A stretch of DNA of 64,000 nt from Sphingobacteriia bacterium. Its GTDB lineage: Bacteria; Bacteroidota; Bacteroidia; Bacteroidales; UBA7960. Positions 26,832 through 37,494 of the stretch are shown piece by piece (positions within the stretch are counted from its first letter, which is position 1; each line of letters opens with the position of its first letter). The notes below the pieces were generated by a model, which saw nothing but the letters and a program-made list of their open reading frames with translations, was not told where the DNA came from and did no database searches. The DNA lies in contig JAABRR010000022.1 of NCBI GenBank assembly GCA_011390785.1, positions 1-64,000 on the forward strand, in the 5' to 3' direction. The position numbers were made by a program, and so were the translations under genes.

Positions 26832-29306
26832 TTATTTGGGCCAGTTACTCAAAAAGGCCCGGGAATATACTTTAAACCAAGGATCATCTCCGGTTCTTAC
26901 CTTTAACCATTCATCAGGTTTAATATCAGGATTCAGAATATGCATAGCTATAGCAGCTCTGTTTCCTGCATATTGCAGCTGCGATTTCAATTCTCGTGGA
27001 TCAAATCCCTGATCTTTAAGATTTGACAACAATGCCAAAACATCATCAGTTTGGTCCTTGTTTGCCAGGGGTTCAATTAAATAACGCTGAAGGGATGTAT
27101 TGGCTGAGGAGATGGCAAAAGAAGATAAATTTTCATGTATTATACCATATTTTTCTAAATTATGCTCATATGAAAATGTTCCGGCACGTCGATAATTTTC
27201 AAAAAATTCATTAAAATCCCCCTGTCTTGCCCTGAAGTAAGCTCCCTGGGCCTGATAAAACAGTTCCTGATACTCAGCGGCCAGAGAGATATAAGACATT
27301 CGAGAAAGACTATCAGTTAGCGACCAGCTACAATTCAAATTTTCATTTTGAATATTTCTTGCCAACTCGTAACTTCTTCCTGCTTCAGCGTAATAGCCTT
27401 TTTTGAAATAAATATGCACATCAGACAGTAAATTTTCCAATTGCCTCCGTTTTATTTCGCATTCTTTCTCAGCAATCATCGAAGTTAACCCTACAATTCT
27501 TTCATTGATAAGGGTGTCCTGGCGCAAATTGTACCTGATAGCCAAAGGCAACAATTGATTAAGATATTCCCGGGCTTTAGCAGGTTCACCAGCCCAGGCA
27601 CTCAAATGACCTTTAGAAAGAAAATCCTTAACCTTTTCTATTGCTTCATCTGAGCTTAGTTGAGGTTCAGTGACTGATGGTTCATTAATTACGAGTGGGA
27701 GCGAAATAATTTCTGCTTCTTTTTTTTTCAATTCCGCCAGCCGTGCCAACTCATTGGCATCTTCGCTACAGGCTAATGAAGGATATCTGGCACACAAATC
27801 AGCTGCTGCATTAAAGTGACTGACCGCAGCATCAAAATCATTAATCTCTGAAGCTTTGGCCGCCAAAACATAATACCCATCCAAAACCTGCTTAAGTAAA
27901 AACATAGCTTCAGAATCATTTTTGATATACTTGCTGTGGATTTCTTTATATTCAAGAGCGCTTTCAATATAACTCACAGCAAAATCATTGTTATAAGATG
28001 TATAAGCCCTTGCCGCTACCGAAAGATAAGAGCGATACATCCCGTAATGAACCTTTTCAATTTCCTGAAACAAAGCTTCAGGACAATCCCATTGCTCTGC
28101 TACCCGGCAAAAATCTTCTACCACTGTAAGAATCTTCAGAGCATCCAGGTATCTTCCCTCTGCCATAGCATCCTTAGCATTTCTTTGCTGAAACATGAAA
28201 ACTTCAGATAAGAAATCAAGCGTCTGGCTTTTCCATTTTCCTGGCATTGGTGCATCAGCTAGAATTGGTCTAAACGGACTTAAGGCCTGTTCAATATTTC
28301 CTGAATATAGATTTAACCGACCCAACGCAATATGAGAAGGCATATATAATGAATTATACACCAAAGACCTGTTAAAAAAATCTTTGGCTTTCAGTGTGTC
28401 GCCTGATCGAAGATGGTTTACAGCCCCATGATAAAACAGTGTATCGATAAAACTGATGTTATTATTAAATTCATTCCGCATTTCCCGCAGATACAACCTT
28501 AACATTTCTGTTTGGGGGATAACCTTGGCAGGATCTGACTTATGGAGAGGTAAAACAGAGAAAAAGGAATCAGACAATAAATTACCCAACAGTTGCTCGG
28601 CTTCACACAAACGAAACTCATCAAGAATAATACTTTCGTAATTTATAGTGTTCAAATCTTCAGCTATAAGCCTGATCTTATTAAGGGTACTTTCAGCGGT
28701 ATAATAATCTGCAAAAGCATTTTTAAAAACAACCACCTTATTCAGGTAGTCTTTCCCGTAGTAAAAATCAATATTCTTCAACTCAATAAAAAAGTCTTCT
28801 TTCTTGTTTCCTGGAATATCCACAGCAATAGGTATTTCAAAAAGGTTCTTGTTGTTAATCCATTGAATACTATCAACGACAAAGGATGAAGTTATTTTTT
28901 TATCCGGAATTGATCTTACCACACCTTCAATTTTCATAAATGGAGGTAGAAGGTATTGATCAAGGAAAAAATCTTTGTAAACTATGTCGCCGGTAAGAAT
29001 AGGATTGATAGTTTTAACAACAGCTTTGAATTTATTAACCTGCATAGAGTCAGGTTCAAACACAATCGTTACTTTACAAGAAAAATGAAAGGCAGTAAAT
29101 ACCCTCAATTTCCCTGATCCCTCAGAAATAAACTGCAGCAATTCATTAACCGTTTTGGATTCATCATCGCGGGCGTTGGACTGGAATTGATATTCTCTGG
29201 AAAATTCAAAGATATACTCTTGCGATAGTTCAGATTTTGGTTGGGCGGAAAGACTCTGGCAACAGAAGAAAATAAAAAAAAGAAAAGCCAATTTGAATAT
29301 ATGCAT
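26832..29306 (-). CDS. Secreted TPR-like protein
   Basis: About 824 residues from the ATG at 29306; the frame opens earlier at a TTG (29342), but the ATG gives a clean signal peptide (FLFFIFFCCQSLSAQ). After a beta-rich N-terminal third, residues about 300-780 form helical TPR-like repeats (ALGRLNLYSGNIEQALSPF, KGYYAEAGRSYELA, KGHLSAWAGEPAKAREYL). It is probably periplasmic and scaffold-like. It lies 61 bases downstream of the T9SS-sorted glycosidase-like gene on the same strand. No known function is recognised. Confidence 0.65.
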   Translation of the reverse strand: MHIFKLAFLFFIFFCCQSLSAQPKSELSQEYIFEFSREYQFQSNARDDESKTVNELLQFISEGSGKLRVFTAFHFSCKVTIVFEPDSMQVNKFKAVVKTINPILTGDIVYKDFFLDQYLLPPFMKIEGVVRSIPDKKITSSFVVDSIQWINNKNLFEIPIAVDIPGNKKEDFFIELKNIDFYYGKDYLNKVVVFKNAFADYYTAESTLNKIRLIAEDLNTINYESIILDEFRLCEAEQLLGNLLSDSFFSVLPLHKSDPAKVIPQTEMLRLYLREMRNEFNNNISFIDTLFYHGAVNHLRSGDTLKAKDFFNRSLVYNSLYMPSHIALGRLNLYSGNIEQALSPFRPILADAPMPGKWKSQTLDFLSEVFMFQQRNAKDAMAEGRYLDALKILTVVEDFCRVAEQWDCPEALFQEIEKVHYGMYRSYLSVAARAYTSYNNDFAVSYIESALEYKEIHSKYIKNDSEAMFLLKQVLDGYYVLAAKASEINDFDAAVSHFNAAADLCARYPSLACSEDANELARLAELKKKEAEIISLPLVINEPSVTEPQLSSDEAIEKVKDFLSKGHLSAWAGEPAKAREYLNQLLPLAIRYNLRQDTLINERIVGLTSMIAEKECEIKRRQLENLLSDVHIYFKKGYYAEAGRSYELARNIQNENLNCSWSLTDSLSRMSYISLAAEYQELFYQAQGAYFRARQGDFNEFFENYRRAGTFSYEHNLEKYGIIHENLSSFAISSANTSLQRYLIEPLANKDQTDDVLALLSNLKDQGFDPRELKSQLQYAGNRAAIAMHILNPDIKPDEWLKVRTGDDPWFKVYSRAFLSNWPK

Positions 29307-29367
29307 ATAATTTAAACAAATCCATTTAGAAATTTCAGACAAAGAAAATGTTGAATTTTCGTTATCA

Positions 29368-31938
29368 TTAATAAACCATTAGTTTTTGAACTTCATTTCT
29401 TTCATCGTATTGTATTACAACGAAATAAGCACCTTGGGTTAACTCAGTAACATTTAATGAAGCACTGTTCGCTGCAACCGTTTTACTTAAGACCAGCTGG
29501 CCCCGTGCATCGAAAAGCAAAATATTATTCACGACTCTTTCTGACTCAATTTTTACCAAATCTCTGGCCGGGTTGGGGAATATTTGAGATACATCATCTG
29601 ATACGGTATTTTCAAAATCATCCGCAGAACCCAGCAACTCCAGAGTAAGAAATACCTGACCTGGTTCTGATAAGCTATAACCATCAAAAAGAACATAGGA
29701 AAAAGAGTCTTCACCTTTGAAACCAGATGTTGGTTGGTAACTGAAAGAACCATCGGTACCAAGCTCAATCCTGCCATACGCTGGAGGAGAAAGCATCAGG
29801 GTTTGTATAAAATTCCCGTCAAGGTCAAAATCATTCATAAGCACACCATCTTCATAACTTACGAAGGCGGGCTCATCATAAATTTCGATCATTATACTAT
29901 CATTTCGGGCTATTGCTCTGTTATTAAACTCAGTAAGCCGATCTTTCATTACCCAGTAAGAATCTTTGAGAAACTCTTCCACATCGAGTGCTGTATTCCA
30001 TGACTGCCATAGATATCGCTGGCTGGGTGTAAATTCCTGACCTTTGTAAAAAACAGAAACTGATATCCCATCAGATATTGTATCCTCGGGTTGCCAGGTA
30101 TTACGATCATCATGAAAAACAACGTACTCGCTGGGATCTACGAAGTGAAGCAACGACCAGGGCAATCTAATTTGAATATGATCCTGGTGTATTGTAACGG
30201 CATCGTGCGACGATTCTGGTAAGAATCCATAATTGAGATTCAAATTCCCTATAAACTGAATGTCCTGATCAAACTCATTCACCTTCCATCTTACAATTTT
30301 CCATGGTGCACCATCAGAGACGATAGAGCGATATTTTTGCTCAGGAGCAGAAACATTATGAAAGATACCATATAGGTCGTATGCCTGGGTAACGTAAAGT
30401 TTTGCAGCATAATTGGTAATGTGCAAAACAAACTCGGCCCGGTTCTGAACTGTATCGCCGGATGGAAGAATAGATTCGCCCAGATTCTGATCATAAGTAT
30501 CAATTGAAATCCACATCTCATCCAGCGGTGCCGGCAATCCATCTGTGGATAATTTTAGATGGAAATAATCATAATCGGCAGCAGCATCAATACTTTTAAT
30601 GGCACAGGCAGGGCAGAAAGATTCCCAGGGTTCCATTTGGAGAGGACGATTAAACCCTATCAAACCAAAATTTTGCTCAGCAGCAGTTACATTGTGCCAT
30701 AGAATTCGGCGATCCATAAGATAATCAATATGATCAGTAACCCAGGTTCTTTTAAACCACTCGTCGATCCAGGAAAACTGCATACCCCCTCCACCACCAG
30801 AAGATTCAATTGTTTTCAATATTCTGATATTGGTTTCACCCTGCTCATACTCATTAAAACCACCATGGTGCATTCCACTTGTTGAGTAATGAGCAATACC
30901 CAGACTCGAAGGCACACCATATTCCGCAATAATAAGAGGAAAATCAGGATAATGATCTTTCAATGCATTTAGATATCCCATATAACTATTGGGTCCAACA
31001 TTATCAGCATAATTCTGATATTCTTCTTCATAATTAATAAAATCGGGGTAGTAAGGATAAGCATGGTAGCTAATAAAAAAACCACCGGGAGCATTTATGA
31101 GTTGCAGATGACTTAAATCAATAGATGTAGTATCTTCCCAACGATTCCACTCATCAGGATGCTCAAGCGGATCCTGGGTGGGCCAGCTTGAAAAACTTAC
31201 CGGGCGCTGCGTTTCATAAGAACCAAATTCATAACCTACCAAATGATCGAGTTTTGAAACAACCCAGGATTCAGCGGGTAAAACATCTTCAATGGCAAAG
31301 TGATCTCCTGTAAAGCTATTGATGCCCTGATTTTGGTTATTTGTTCGTAAAACTTCGTAAGGATGCACTTCACGACCAATAATATACCCCATATTCCATT
31401 GCGAAACATCGGTTTGGTAAGTACCCCAGGCTTTCCCCAAACGGGGTTCTATAATCCTGTTTCCGTGAGTACAATCAACATTTTCTTCAATTTCATTGGT
31501 AAAAGCATCATCAAGAAAAAATAAATTGCCGTTAAATCCTTCCAATTCTTCTTCTAACCAAACCCCCTGAAAAAAATATAACGGATTATGGTTATTCTCA
31601 ATATTAAAAGAATCCAATACTTCGTAAAAGTCCGGATAATGCAGGGTATAAAGACGTATGGAGTTAAATCCGGCATCTTTTATAAGCTGAAACCAGCGGC
31701 CATATTGCGCACGACTAACTGCAAGCTCGCCAGGGAATTTACCGGGTACAGCAACCCCAAAATTCATCCCTTTAAGGAAGAAGGGTTCGTAATCCCTGCC
31801 ATTCCAGATTAGCAAATTTGTTTCGTTGGTGCTAAATGGAATATTACTACCCTGAACAGTCTGATTAAAAACTTCTGTTAAAATAAAAACAACTGATATA
31901 TAAATCGAATATCGGATACAATGAGAAAATTTACTCAT
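29368..31938 (-). CDS. T9SS-sorted large extracellular protein with glycosidase-like barrel
   Basis: 856 residues. Signal peptide at 1-30. Residues about 45-400 resemble a GH2/GH5-like TIM barrel (FLKGMNFGVAVPGKF, SIRLYTLHYPDFYEV, and PLIIAEYGVPSS with a candidate catalytic Glu). Middle beta domains precede a cadherin/Ig-like repeat (GEDSFSYVLFDGYS) at about 720-770. The last about 75 residues are a type A T9SS sorting domain (FPNPARDLVKIES through GAYFVVIQY). It would be exported by the type 9 system and anchored or released at the cell surface, acting on an unknown polysaccharide. Confidence 0.8.
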   Translation of the reverse strand: MSKFSHCIRYSIYISVVFILTEVFNQTVQGSNIPFSTNETNLLIWNGRDYEPFFLKGMNFGVAVPGKFPGELAVSRAQYGRWFQLIKDAGFNSIRLYTLHYPDFYEVLDSFNIENNHNPLYFFQGVWLEEELEGFNGNLFFLDDAFTNEIEENVDCTHGNRIIEPRLGKAWGTYQTDVSQWNMGYIIGREVHPYEVLRTNNQNQGINSFTGDHFAIEDVLPAESWVVSKLDHLVGYEFGSYETQRPVSFSSWPTQDPLEHPDEWNRWEDTTSIDLSHLQLINAPGGFFISYHAYPYYPDFINYEEEYQNYADNVGPNSYMGYLNALKDHYPDFPLIIAEYGVPSSLGIAHYSTSGMHHGGFNEYEQGETNIRILKTIESSGGGGGMQFSWIDEWFKRTWVTDHIDYLMDRRILWHNVTAAEQNFGLIGFNRPLQMEPWESFCPACAIKSIDAAADYDYFHLKLSTDGLPAPLDEMWISIDTYDQNLGESILPSGDTVQNRAEFVLHITNYAAKLYVTQAYDLYGIFHNVSAPEQKYRSIVSDGAPWKIVRWKVNEFDQDIQFIGNLNLNYGFLPESSHDAVTIHQDHIQIRLPWSLLHFVDPSEYVVFHDDRNTWQPEDTISDGISVSVFYKGQEFTPSQRYLWQSWNTALDVEEFLKDSYWVMKDRLTEFNNRAIARNDSIMIEIYDEPAFVSYEDGVLMNDFDLDGNFIQTLMLSPPAYGRIELGTDGSFSYQPTSGFKGEDSFSYVLFDGYSLSEPGQVFLTLELLGSADDFENTVSDDVSQIFPNPARDLVKIESERVVNNILLFDARGQLVLSKTVAANSASLNVTELTQGAYFVVIQYDERNEVQKLMVY

Positions 31939-32394
31939 ACCTTAAAAAGAATTTGCTTTATTAACAATTTTATGCCTTTTCAGTCTAACTTTGCTTTTTA
32001 ATGGTTAGATATTAGGCCTCGTGCAATCCGACGAGAAAATATCCATTTTCATTATCCGAACGTGTTTAAAGCTTAAAAAGCAATATTTCATTAGGGCTAT
32101 TATCGGTTTTATATATTTCAATTATCAGCAATTCTGTTTCGGATAATCTGAATGATACCAAAGATAAAGTAATAATTTCACATTTATAATAATGATAAAT
32201 TGAAGCAATTTATAACAAAGATCTTTAAAACAAAATATTAATGTTAAAACATACTTTAATCGTATTTTATTAAAAAAAAATCTATTAATATTGCACGGTT
32301 GGGATATTTAATTGCCAATTAATTACTCGCCCAATAAATTTATTCTCTCCCGTTTTGAAAATAAAAAAAATAAAAAAATCAAACTTTAGTTGTA
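31939..32394. other. Divergent intergenic region with a 10-bp inverted repeat
   Basis: This 456-base AT-rich gap separates the glycosidase-like gene (minus) from the histidine kinase (plus). ATTATCCGAA at 32051-32060 is repeated in inverted form as TTCGGATAAT at 32138-32147, 77 bases apart, which could be paired operator half-sites. TATCTTTG on the minus strand at 32159-32166 is a possible -7 element for the glycosidase gene. No gene is seen. Confidence 0.4.
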
Positions 32395-34461
32395 ATGTCG
32401 GACCCATTTGACGGTAACCATTCAGAAAAAGAGATCAAAGATTCCTATCAAAGATTTGTGCATTTGTATTTTGAAAAACGCGATTTAGAAAGTGTTTTGC
32501 CATTCTTTTCTCCCCAAATTACTTTAATTGGCTCTGGCAATAATGAAATTAATAACGGTTTTGAGTCTACAGTTGAAATACTTATCAACGAATTTGAGCA
32601 AAATCCTGTTAAGCTAAACTACGAAGAAAAGAAAATTGACATAGTTCCTTTAGGTTCTTCTCAATGGCTGGTAATTTCCCTTTTCGACTTAAAAAGTCAA
32701 TCAAATGAAATGCCTTTAACGGAAAGGGGTTACCGCTTCAGTATAATCTGGGAAAATGACTCCGGGCGTTGGCTCATACGCCATATTCATCTTTCTAAAG
32801 GAGAGACCCCGTTTAAAGAGTGGGAAGATAATGCTTCGAATACCATTGCAGAAAAAAACGAACTGCTCGAAAAAATGGTTAATGAAAGGACCCGTCAGTT
32901 GGGCCGATTAAATATCGAGATTTCTGAGTATAAAAAGGAAATTGCAGAAACCCAAAGCCGGTTTGAAGCAGTTTTAGAAAAAACAAGTGATGGAATTATT
33001 ATTGCCGATTGGAAAACCCATAGCTTTTTCATGGTTAACCAACGGATTTGTGATATTTTGGGCTATACAAAAGGTGAAATAGAAAAATTTTGGCTTAATG
33101 ATCTCATTCCACCTGATCAATTATCAAGCTCCCTTGAAAAGATTTTACAGCAATCGGTCGGTCAACTTCCCACTGCCTCTGATGTTCCCCTGATTTGTAA
33201 AAATAATGAAATCAGGTATTTCGATATCATCTCAGTAACCATAAAAATTAAACAAACAAACTACCTTGTAAGTCTGTATCGCGACATAACTGAACAAAAA
33301 AACGCAGCTTCATGTAAACTACAGGCAGAAGCTGCCCGCAAAGCTTCTGAATCAAAGAATCTTTTTCTGGCCAACATGAGCCATGAAATCAGAACACCAG
33401 TTACCGGTATTATGGGCATGAGCGAAATACTTGGTAAAACACCCTTAAATCCAGAGCAAACAGAATACCTCGAAATTATCAATGACTCATCAAAAATACT
33501 GTTAACACTCATAAATGACATTCTTGATATTACAAAAATTGAAGCAGGTAAGCTTCAACTGAAAAAATCTAATTTCCAGATAACCGAACTTGTCAACACT
33601 GTAAAAAAATTAACACAACCCGGGCTTTATAGTAAAAACAACAAACTTGTTATTGAAATTGATGAATCTTTACCTAAAATCATTCATTCTGATAAAATGC
33701 GGCTTGAACAGGTTTTGATAAACCTGGTTAACAATGCCATAAAATTTACTGAAAACGGAATCATAACTATCAGTATAAAAAATATGCCCAGAGAAAATGG
33801 CGTCATAAAAGTTTATGTTTCCGATACAGGAATAGGTATAAGCCAGGAAGATCAGGTTAAGTTGTTTCAAAAATTCCAGCAGATTGATAATACTTTCGCC
33901 AAATCAGTTAATGGAAATGGATTAGGATTGTATATCTGCAAAGAGCTTATTACTCTTCTGGAAGGAGATATCGGTGTGCAAAGCACTCCGGGACAGGGAA
34001 GCACTTTTTGGTTTACTTTCCTTCCTGAAATTGCATGCCACAACTACATACCCGAAACAGATATCGAGATGGACTCTGAAATATCTTTAGATCTCAATGT
34101 ATTAATTGTAGATGATAAAAGAGTAAATCTTCAGGTAATATCCATAATGTTACAATCAGCCAATTGTATTATAGATACAGCCATCAACGGATTGGAAGCA
34201 CTTGATCGGTTTGACCCTGACAAACATGAAATGGTATTGATGGATATAATGATGCCGATGATGGATGGGATTACTGCCATGAAAGAACTTCGGAAACGTT
34301 ATTTAGATGTTCCACCCATTATTGCGATAACTGCCAATGCCATGGAGGGAGATAGAGAGAAATATCTGGCTGAAGGGTTTGATGCTTATATTACCAAACC
34401 ACTAACAATGCAAAAACTCTCTTCCGAATTGCTTCAATTGGGGGTAATCAAAAAGAAATAA
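32395..34461 (+). CDS. Hybrid sensor histidine kinase / response regulator with NTF2-like N-terminal domain
   Basis: 688 residues with no membrane segment. Residues 1-150 look like a SnoaL/NTF2-like fold of about 140 residues (YEKKIDIVPLGSSQWLV, RWLIRHIHLSKGE). A coiled coil follows (about 150-190), a PAS domain (about 195-305), HisKA with H-box MSHEIRTPVTGIMGMSE, HATPase with N-box NLVNNAIKFT and G-boxes DTGIGIS and GNGLGLYI, and a C-terminal receiver (LIVDDKRVN, phospho-acceptor in MDIMMPMMDG). It is cytosolic and orphan; the target regulator is not adjacent. Confidence 0.88.
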   Translation: MSDPFDGNHSEKEIKDSYQRFVHLYFEKRDLESVLPFFSPQITLIGSGNNEINNGFESTVEILINEFEQNPVKLNYEEKKIDIVPLGSSQWLVISLFDLKSQSNEMPLTERGYRFSIIWENDSGRWLIRHIHLSKGETPFKEWEDNASNTIAEKNELLEKMVNERTRQLGRLNIEISEYKKEIAETQSRFEAVLEKTSDGIIIADWKTHSFFMVNQRICDILGYTKGEIEKFWLNDLIPPDQLSSSLEKILQQSVGQLPTASDVPLICKNNEIRYFDIISVTIKIKQTNYLVSLYRDITEQKNAASCKLQAEAARKASESKNLFLANMSHEIRTPVTGIMGMSEILGKTPLNPEQTEYLEIINDSSKILLTLINDILDITKIEAGKLQLKKSNFQITELVNTVKKLTQPGLYSKNNKLVIEIDESLPKIIHSDKMRLEQVLINLVNNAIKFTENGIITISIKNMPRENGVIKVYVSDTGIGISQEDQVKLFQKFQQIDNTFAKSVNGNGLGLYICKELITLLEGDIGVQSTPGQGSTFWFTFLPEIACHNYIPETDIEMDSEISLDLNVLIVDDKRVNLQVISIMLQSANCIIDTAINGLEALDRFDPDKHEMVLMDIMMPMMDGITAMKELRKRYLDVPPIIAITANAMEGDREKYLAEGFDAYITKPLTMQKLSSELLQLGVIKKK

Positions 34462-34697
34462 ACCGTCAGAGTTAAATTCATAATTTATCTTTTTAATTTT
34501 AATATCCCCATTACAATAGTTGCTAATTGAAGGCTCAATTATGTAATTTTTCGAACATGCAGAATCTATCTCTTTTGATTGCTTGGGCGGTGAAAAGTTA
34601 TACAACAGATGCAATAAAAGCATTTTTATCAGGCCTTGTAAACAAAAAATTAAAAACACGGAAAAATCCTTAGTTTTGTTACGTAATAAAAAATCAG

Positions 34698-35165
34698 ATG
34701 ATTATGGCCAACACACTTTATACCGACCATCAGAATGCCAGAGAAGTTATTGACAAATGCGATGTTTGTTACCTGGGAATGATTGATCAGGATAATAAAC
34801 CCTATGTTTTACCTTTTAACTTTGGCTATGAGGATGAAACCATTTATCTGCATTCGGCTCCTATTGGAAAAAAGATAGATGTAATGAAAAATAATCCCAA
34901 TGTTTGTGTAAGTTTCAGTACAGATCATAAGCTTTTCCATCGCCATGAAACGGTAGCCTGCAGCTACGGCATGCGATACAAAAGTGTACTCGCTTTCGGG
35001 AAAATCGTTTTTATTGAAGATTTTGACGAAAAGGTAAAGGTGCTCAATATTATTATGAGGAAATATGTCGGACAGGATTTCACATACAACCCACCAGCGG
35101 TAAATAATGTATCTGTATACAAGGTAGTGATAGATAAGATAGAAACGAAAATTTCGGGTTATTAA
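34698..35165 (+). CDS. Pyridoxamine 5'-phosphate oxidase-like flavin-binding protein (NimA-like)
   Basis: 155 residues of the split-barrel PNPOx-like fold: CDVCYLGMIDQDNKPYVLPF, IYLHSAPIGKKIDVM, NPNVCVSF, and the C-terminal VYKVVIDKIETKIS. It is similar to the 5-nitroimidazole antibiotic resistance (NimA) group in layout, but resistance cannot be inferred. It probably binds FMN. Start is ATG at 34698 or 34704. TAGTTTTG at 34671-34678 matches the -7 consensus. Confidence 0.8.
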   Translation: MIMANTLYTDHQNAREVIDKCDVCYLGMIDQDNKPYVLPFNFGYEDETIYLHSAPIGKKIDVMKNNPNVCVSFSTDHKLFHRHETVACSYGMRYKSVLAFGKIVFIEDFDEKVKVLNIIMRKYVGQDFTYNPPAVNNVSVYKVVIDKIETKISGY

Positions 35166-35184
35166 TTGCTACTTAACTTTTAAG

Positions 35185-35757
35185 TTATATTAACGGATAA
35201 AATTTCCTGGTAAAAAACTTCCAAAACTGAATAACCAGTAATGCCACTAACAGGCCTACAATGGCACCTACCAAAACATCGCCGGGGTAATGGACACCCA
35301 GGTAAATGCGACTATATGCATTTAAAAAAGCAAATATCACCATAACGGGCACTATGTATTTAATACGACCCTTTAACAGATGAATAATAAAAACAGCCAG
35401 CGCCATTGAATTAGCTGCATGCGATGAAGCAAATCCGTATTTACCGCCCTGGTAACCATAAACAGTATGTACCAACCCTTCCAAATTTTCATCGCGCGAG
35501 GGCCTAAATCGCTGAAAGTAATCCTTCATAAACCCGGTAATCTGGTCAGACAAAGTGATGAGTATGGCAATCAGAACAAGGATAAGCAATAATTTCCAAC
35601 CATAGTGTTTGTAGCAAAACCAAATTAGCAAGGCATAAAATGGAATCCAGAAATATTTATTACTTACCCAGTACATAATAGGATCGAGCCACGCAGTGTT
35701 AAACCCATTAAGGAAAAGGAAAATATCTTTATCGAGCTGCAGCAAAAAATCGAGCAT
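35185..35757 (-). CDS. PAP2-family membrane phosphatase
   Basis: 190 residues with about five to six membrane helices. The three acid phosphatase motifs are present: KDYFQRFRPSR, the SSH motif in YGFASSHAANS, and SRIYLGVHYPGDVL. It probably dephosphorylates lipid phosphates such as undecaprenyl-PP or phosphatidylglycerol-P in the inner membrane. It follows obgE by 17 bases. Confidence 0.85.
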   Translation of the reverse strand: MLDFLLQLDKDIFLFLNGFNTAWLDPIMYWVSNKYFWIPFYALLIWFCYKHYGWKLLLILVLIAILITLSDQITGFMKDYFQRFRPSRDENLEGLVHTVYGYQGGKYGFASSHAANSMALAVFIIHLLKGRIKYIVPVMVIFAFLNAYSRIYLGVHYPGDVLVGAIVGLLVALLVIQFWKFFTRKFYPLI

Positions 35758-35774
35758 AAGAACCGAACAAACAG

Positions 35775-36773
35775 TTAATCAAATAAATTTTGGTTCAATG
35801 TTTTCCAGAGCAAATCTTTTAGTTGAACAAGGCCCATTTGAGTGTGTGATGATATCATTGCATAAGGCATATCAGGAAGCTCATCCTTAAGCTCATCAAG
35901 CATTTGCTCATCAGCCATATCGCATTTTGTTACGGCCAGTATACGCTGCTTGTCGAGCAATTCAGGATTAAACATTTTGAGCTCATTCAGCAATACTTCA
36001 TATTCGTGTGCTACATCATCGCTATCTACCGGAATAAGGAAAAGCAAAACCGAATTACGTTCTATATGTCTTAAAAAACGATGTCCCAGTCCTTTGCCTT
36101 CATGAGCACCTTCAATAATACCAGGAATATCTGCCATTACAAAAGACTGCTGATCACGATAAGGCACCATACCCAGATTGGGAACAAGGGTGGTAAATGG
36201 ATAATCAGCAATTTCGGGTTTGGCAGCAGAAAGCACCGACAATAGCGTTGATTTTCCGGCATTGGGAAAACCTACCAAACCAACATCGGCCAAAATCTTC
36301 AGTTCCATTACCACAAAAGCTTCCCGGGCTGGTTCGCCGGGTTGAGCATATCTGGGTGTTTGGTTGGTTGATGATTTAAAATGGATGTTTCCCTGCCCGC
36401 CACGGCCCCCTTCCAGCAATATAATTTCCTGATCGTGTTCGGTAATCTCCGCCAATACTTCTCCGGTTTCAGTATCTTTTGCCAGTGTACCCAGCGGAAC
36501 TTCAATGGTAACATCTTTTCCAAAAGAACCGGTCTTACCCTGCCCTTTACCACCTGTGCCATCTTCGGCAGCCACATGGCGGGTGTACCTTAAATGGAGC
36601 AATGTCCACAGGTTTCTGTTGCCTTTTAAAATTACGTGGCCTCCCCTGCCACCATCACCCCCATCAGGGCCACCTTTTGGGACATATTTGGCGCGCAAAA
36701 AATGCATCGACCCTGCCCCTCCTTTTCCTGACCGACAATGAATTTTTATGTAATCTACAAAATTTGAGTTCAA
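35775..36773 (-). CDS. obgE: Obg-family GTPase
   Basis: 332 residues: an N-terminal glycine-rich Obg fold ([25 protein letters not shown]) and a G domain with G1 [10 protein letters not shown]3 [12 protein letters not shown] and G4 TKCD. It lacks the C-terminal extension domain of some homologues. It acts in ribosome assembly and the stringent response. The family start (NFVDYIKI) leaves TTG at 36773 as the only sensible start codon. It is flanked by adk upstream (63 bases) and PAP2 downstream. Confidence 0.94.
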   Translation of the reverse strand: MNSNFVDYIKIHCRSGKGGAGSMHFLRAKYVPKGGPDGGDGGRGGHVILKGNRNLWTLLHLRYTRHVAAEDGTGGKGQGKTGSFGKDVTIEVPLGTLAKDTETGEVLAEITEHDQEIILLEGGRGGQGNIHFKSSTNQTPRYAQPGEPAREAFVVMELKILADVGLVGFPNAGKSTLLSVLSAAKPEIADYPFTTLVPNLGMVPYRDQQSFVMADIPGIIEGAHEGKGLGHRFLRHIERNSVLLFLIPVDSDDVAHEYEVLLNELKMFNPELLDKQRILAVTKCDMADEQMLDELKDELPDMPYAMISSHTQMGLVQLKDLLWKTLNQNLFD

Positions 36774-36836
36774 AGTAAAATGTTTTTTAAGTAAAGTTCC
36801 GGTAATTGTTTTCCAAATTTTCTAATAGCATTAAAT

Positions 36837-37451
36837 TTAACCATGAGTTAAACCCGCGCGTGTTAGTATTTCTTTGGTTTTCAAGAAATACTCTACTACC
36901 TGCGCAATACGTTCAGAAACCACTTTCACCGGTGCCATTCCGCTAATGTAAGAGATTTTTTGTTGATTCCCGTAATAATCTTTCAAAAGCCTGGTATGGT
37001 TACGATACACATCCATCCGTTTATGAATGATTTCTTCGTTATCATCAAGTCTTCCAGAATCTTCACCTCTATTTAGCATTCTGTTTATCAATTCTTCTTC
37101 ATCTACCACCATACAAAAAACAATGCTGATAGGGATCCCCTTTTTATCCAACATCTTATCAAGCACAACAGCCTGATTTAAGGTACGCGGAAATCCATCA
37201 AACACTAAACCCGGGACATGGGCATATTGACTGGCAACCCGATATAGCTTTTTGAGAACAACCGGATCAGGAATAAGTAATCCGTTTTTCATAAAATGAA
37301 TTACATCCTTTCCAAGCTGGGTTCCCTTTCTAAACTCTTCGCGGAACAATTCACCGGTTGACAGGTGCACAAGTTTGTACCTGTTTGCGATGCGGGCAGA
37401 TTGCGTACCTTTTCCGCACCCCGGTGGCCCGAAGAGTATCAGATTTAACAT
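36837..37451 (-). CDS. adk: Adenylate kinase
   Basis: 204 residues with P-loop FGPPGCGKGTQ, the NMP-binding segment ending in GFPRTLNQA, and a short LID (NRGEDSGRLDD). It makes ADP from ATP and AMP. It is located between hpt and obgE on the minus strand, an arrangement common in Bacteroidota. Confidence 0.95.
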   Translation of the reverse strand: MLNLILFGPPGCGKGTQSARIANRYKLVHLSTGELFREEFRKGTQLGKDVIHFMKNGLLIPDPVVLKKLYRVASQYAHVPGLVFDGFPRTLNQAVVLDKMLDKKGIPISIVFCMVVDEEELINRMLNRGEDSGRLDDNEEIIHKRMDVYRNHTRLLKDYYGNQQKISYISGMAPVKVVSERIAQVVEYFLKTKEILTRAGLTHG

Positions 37452-37494
37452 ATTCGTTAATATTGATATTGAAGAACCCTTTACAATTCAGAAA

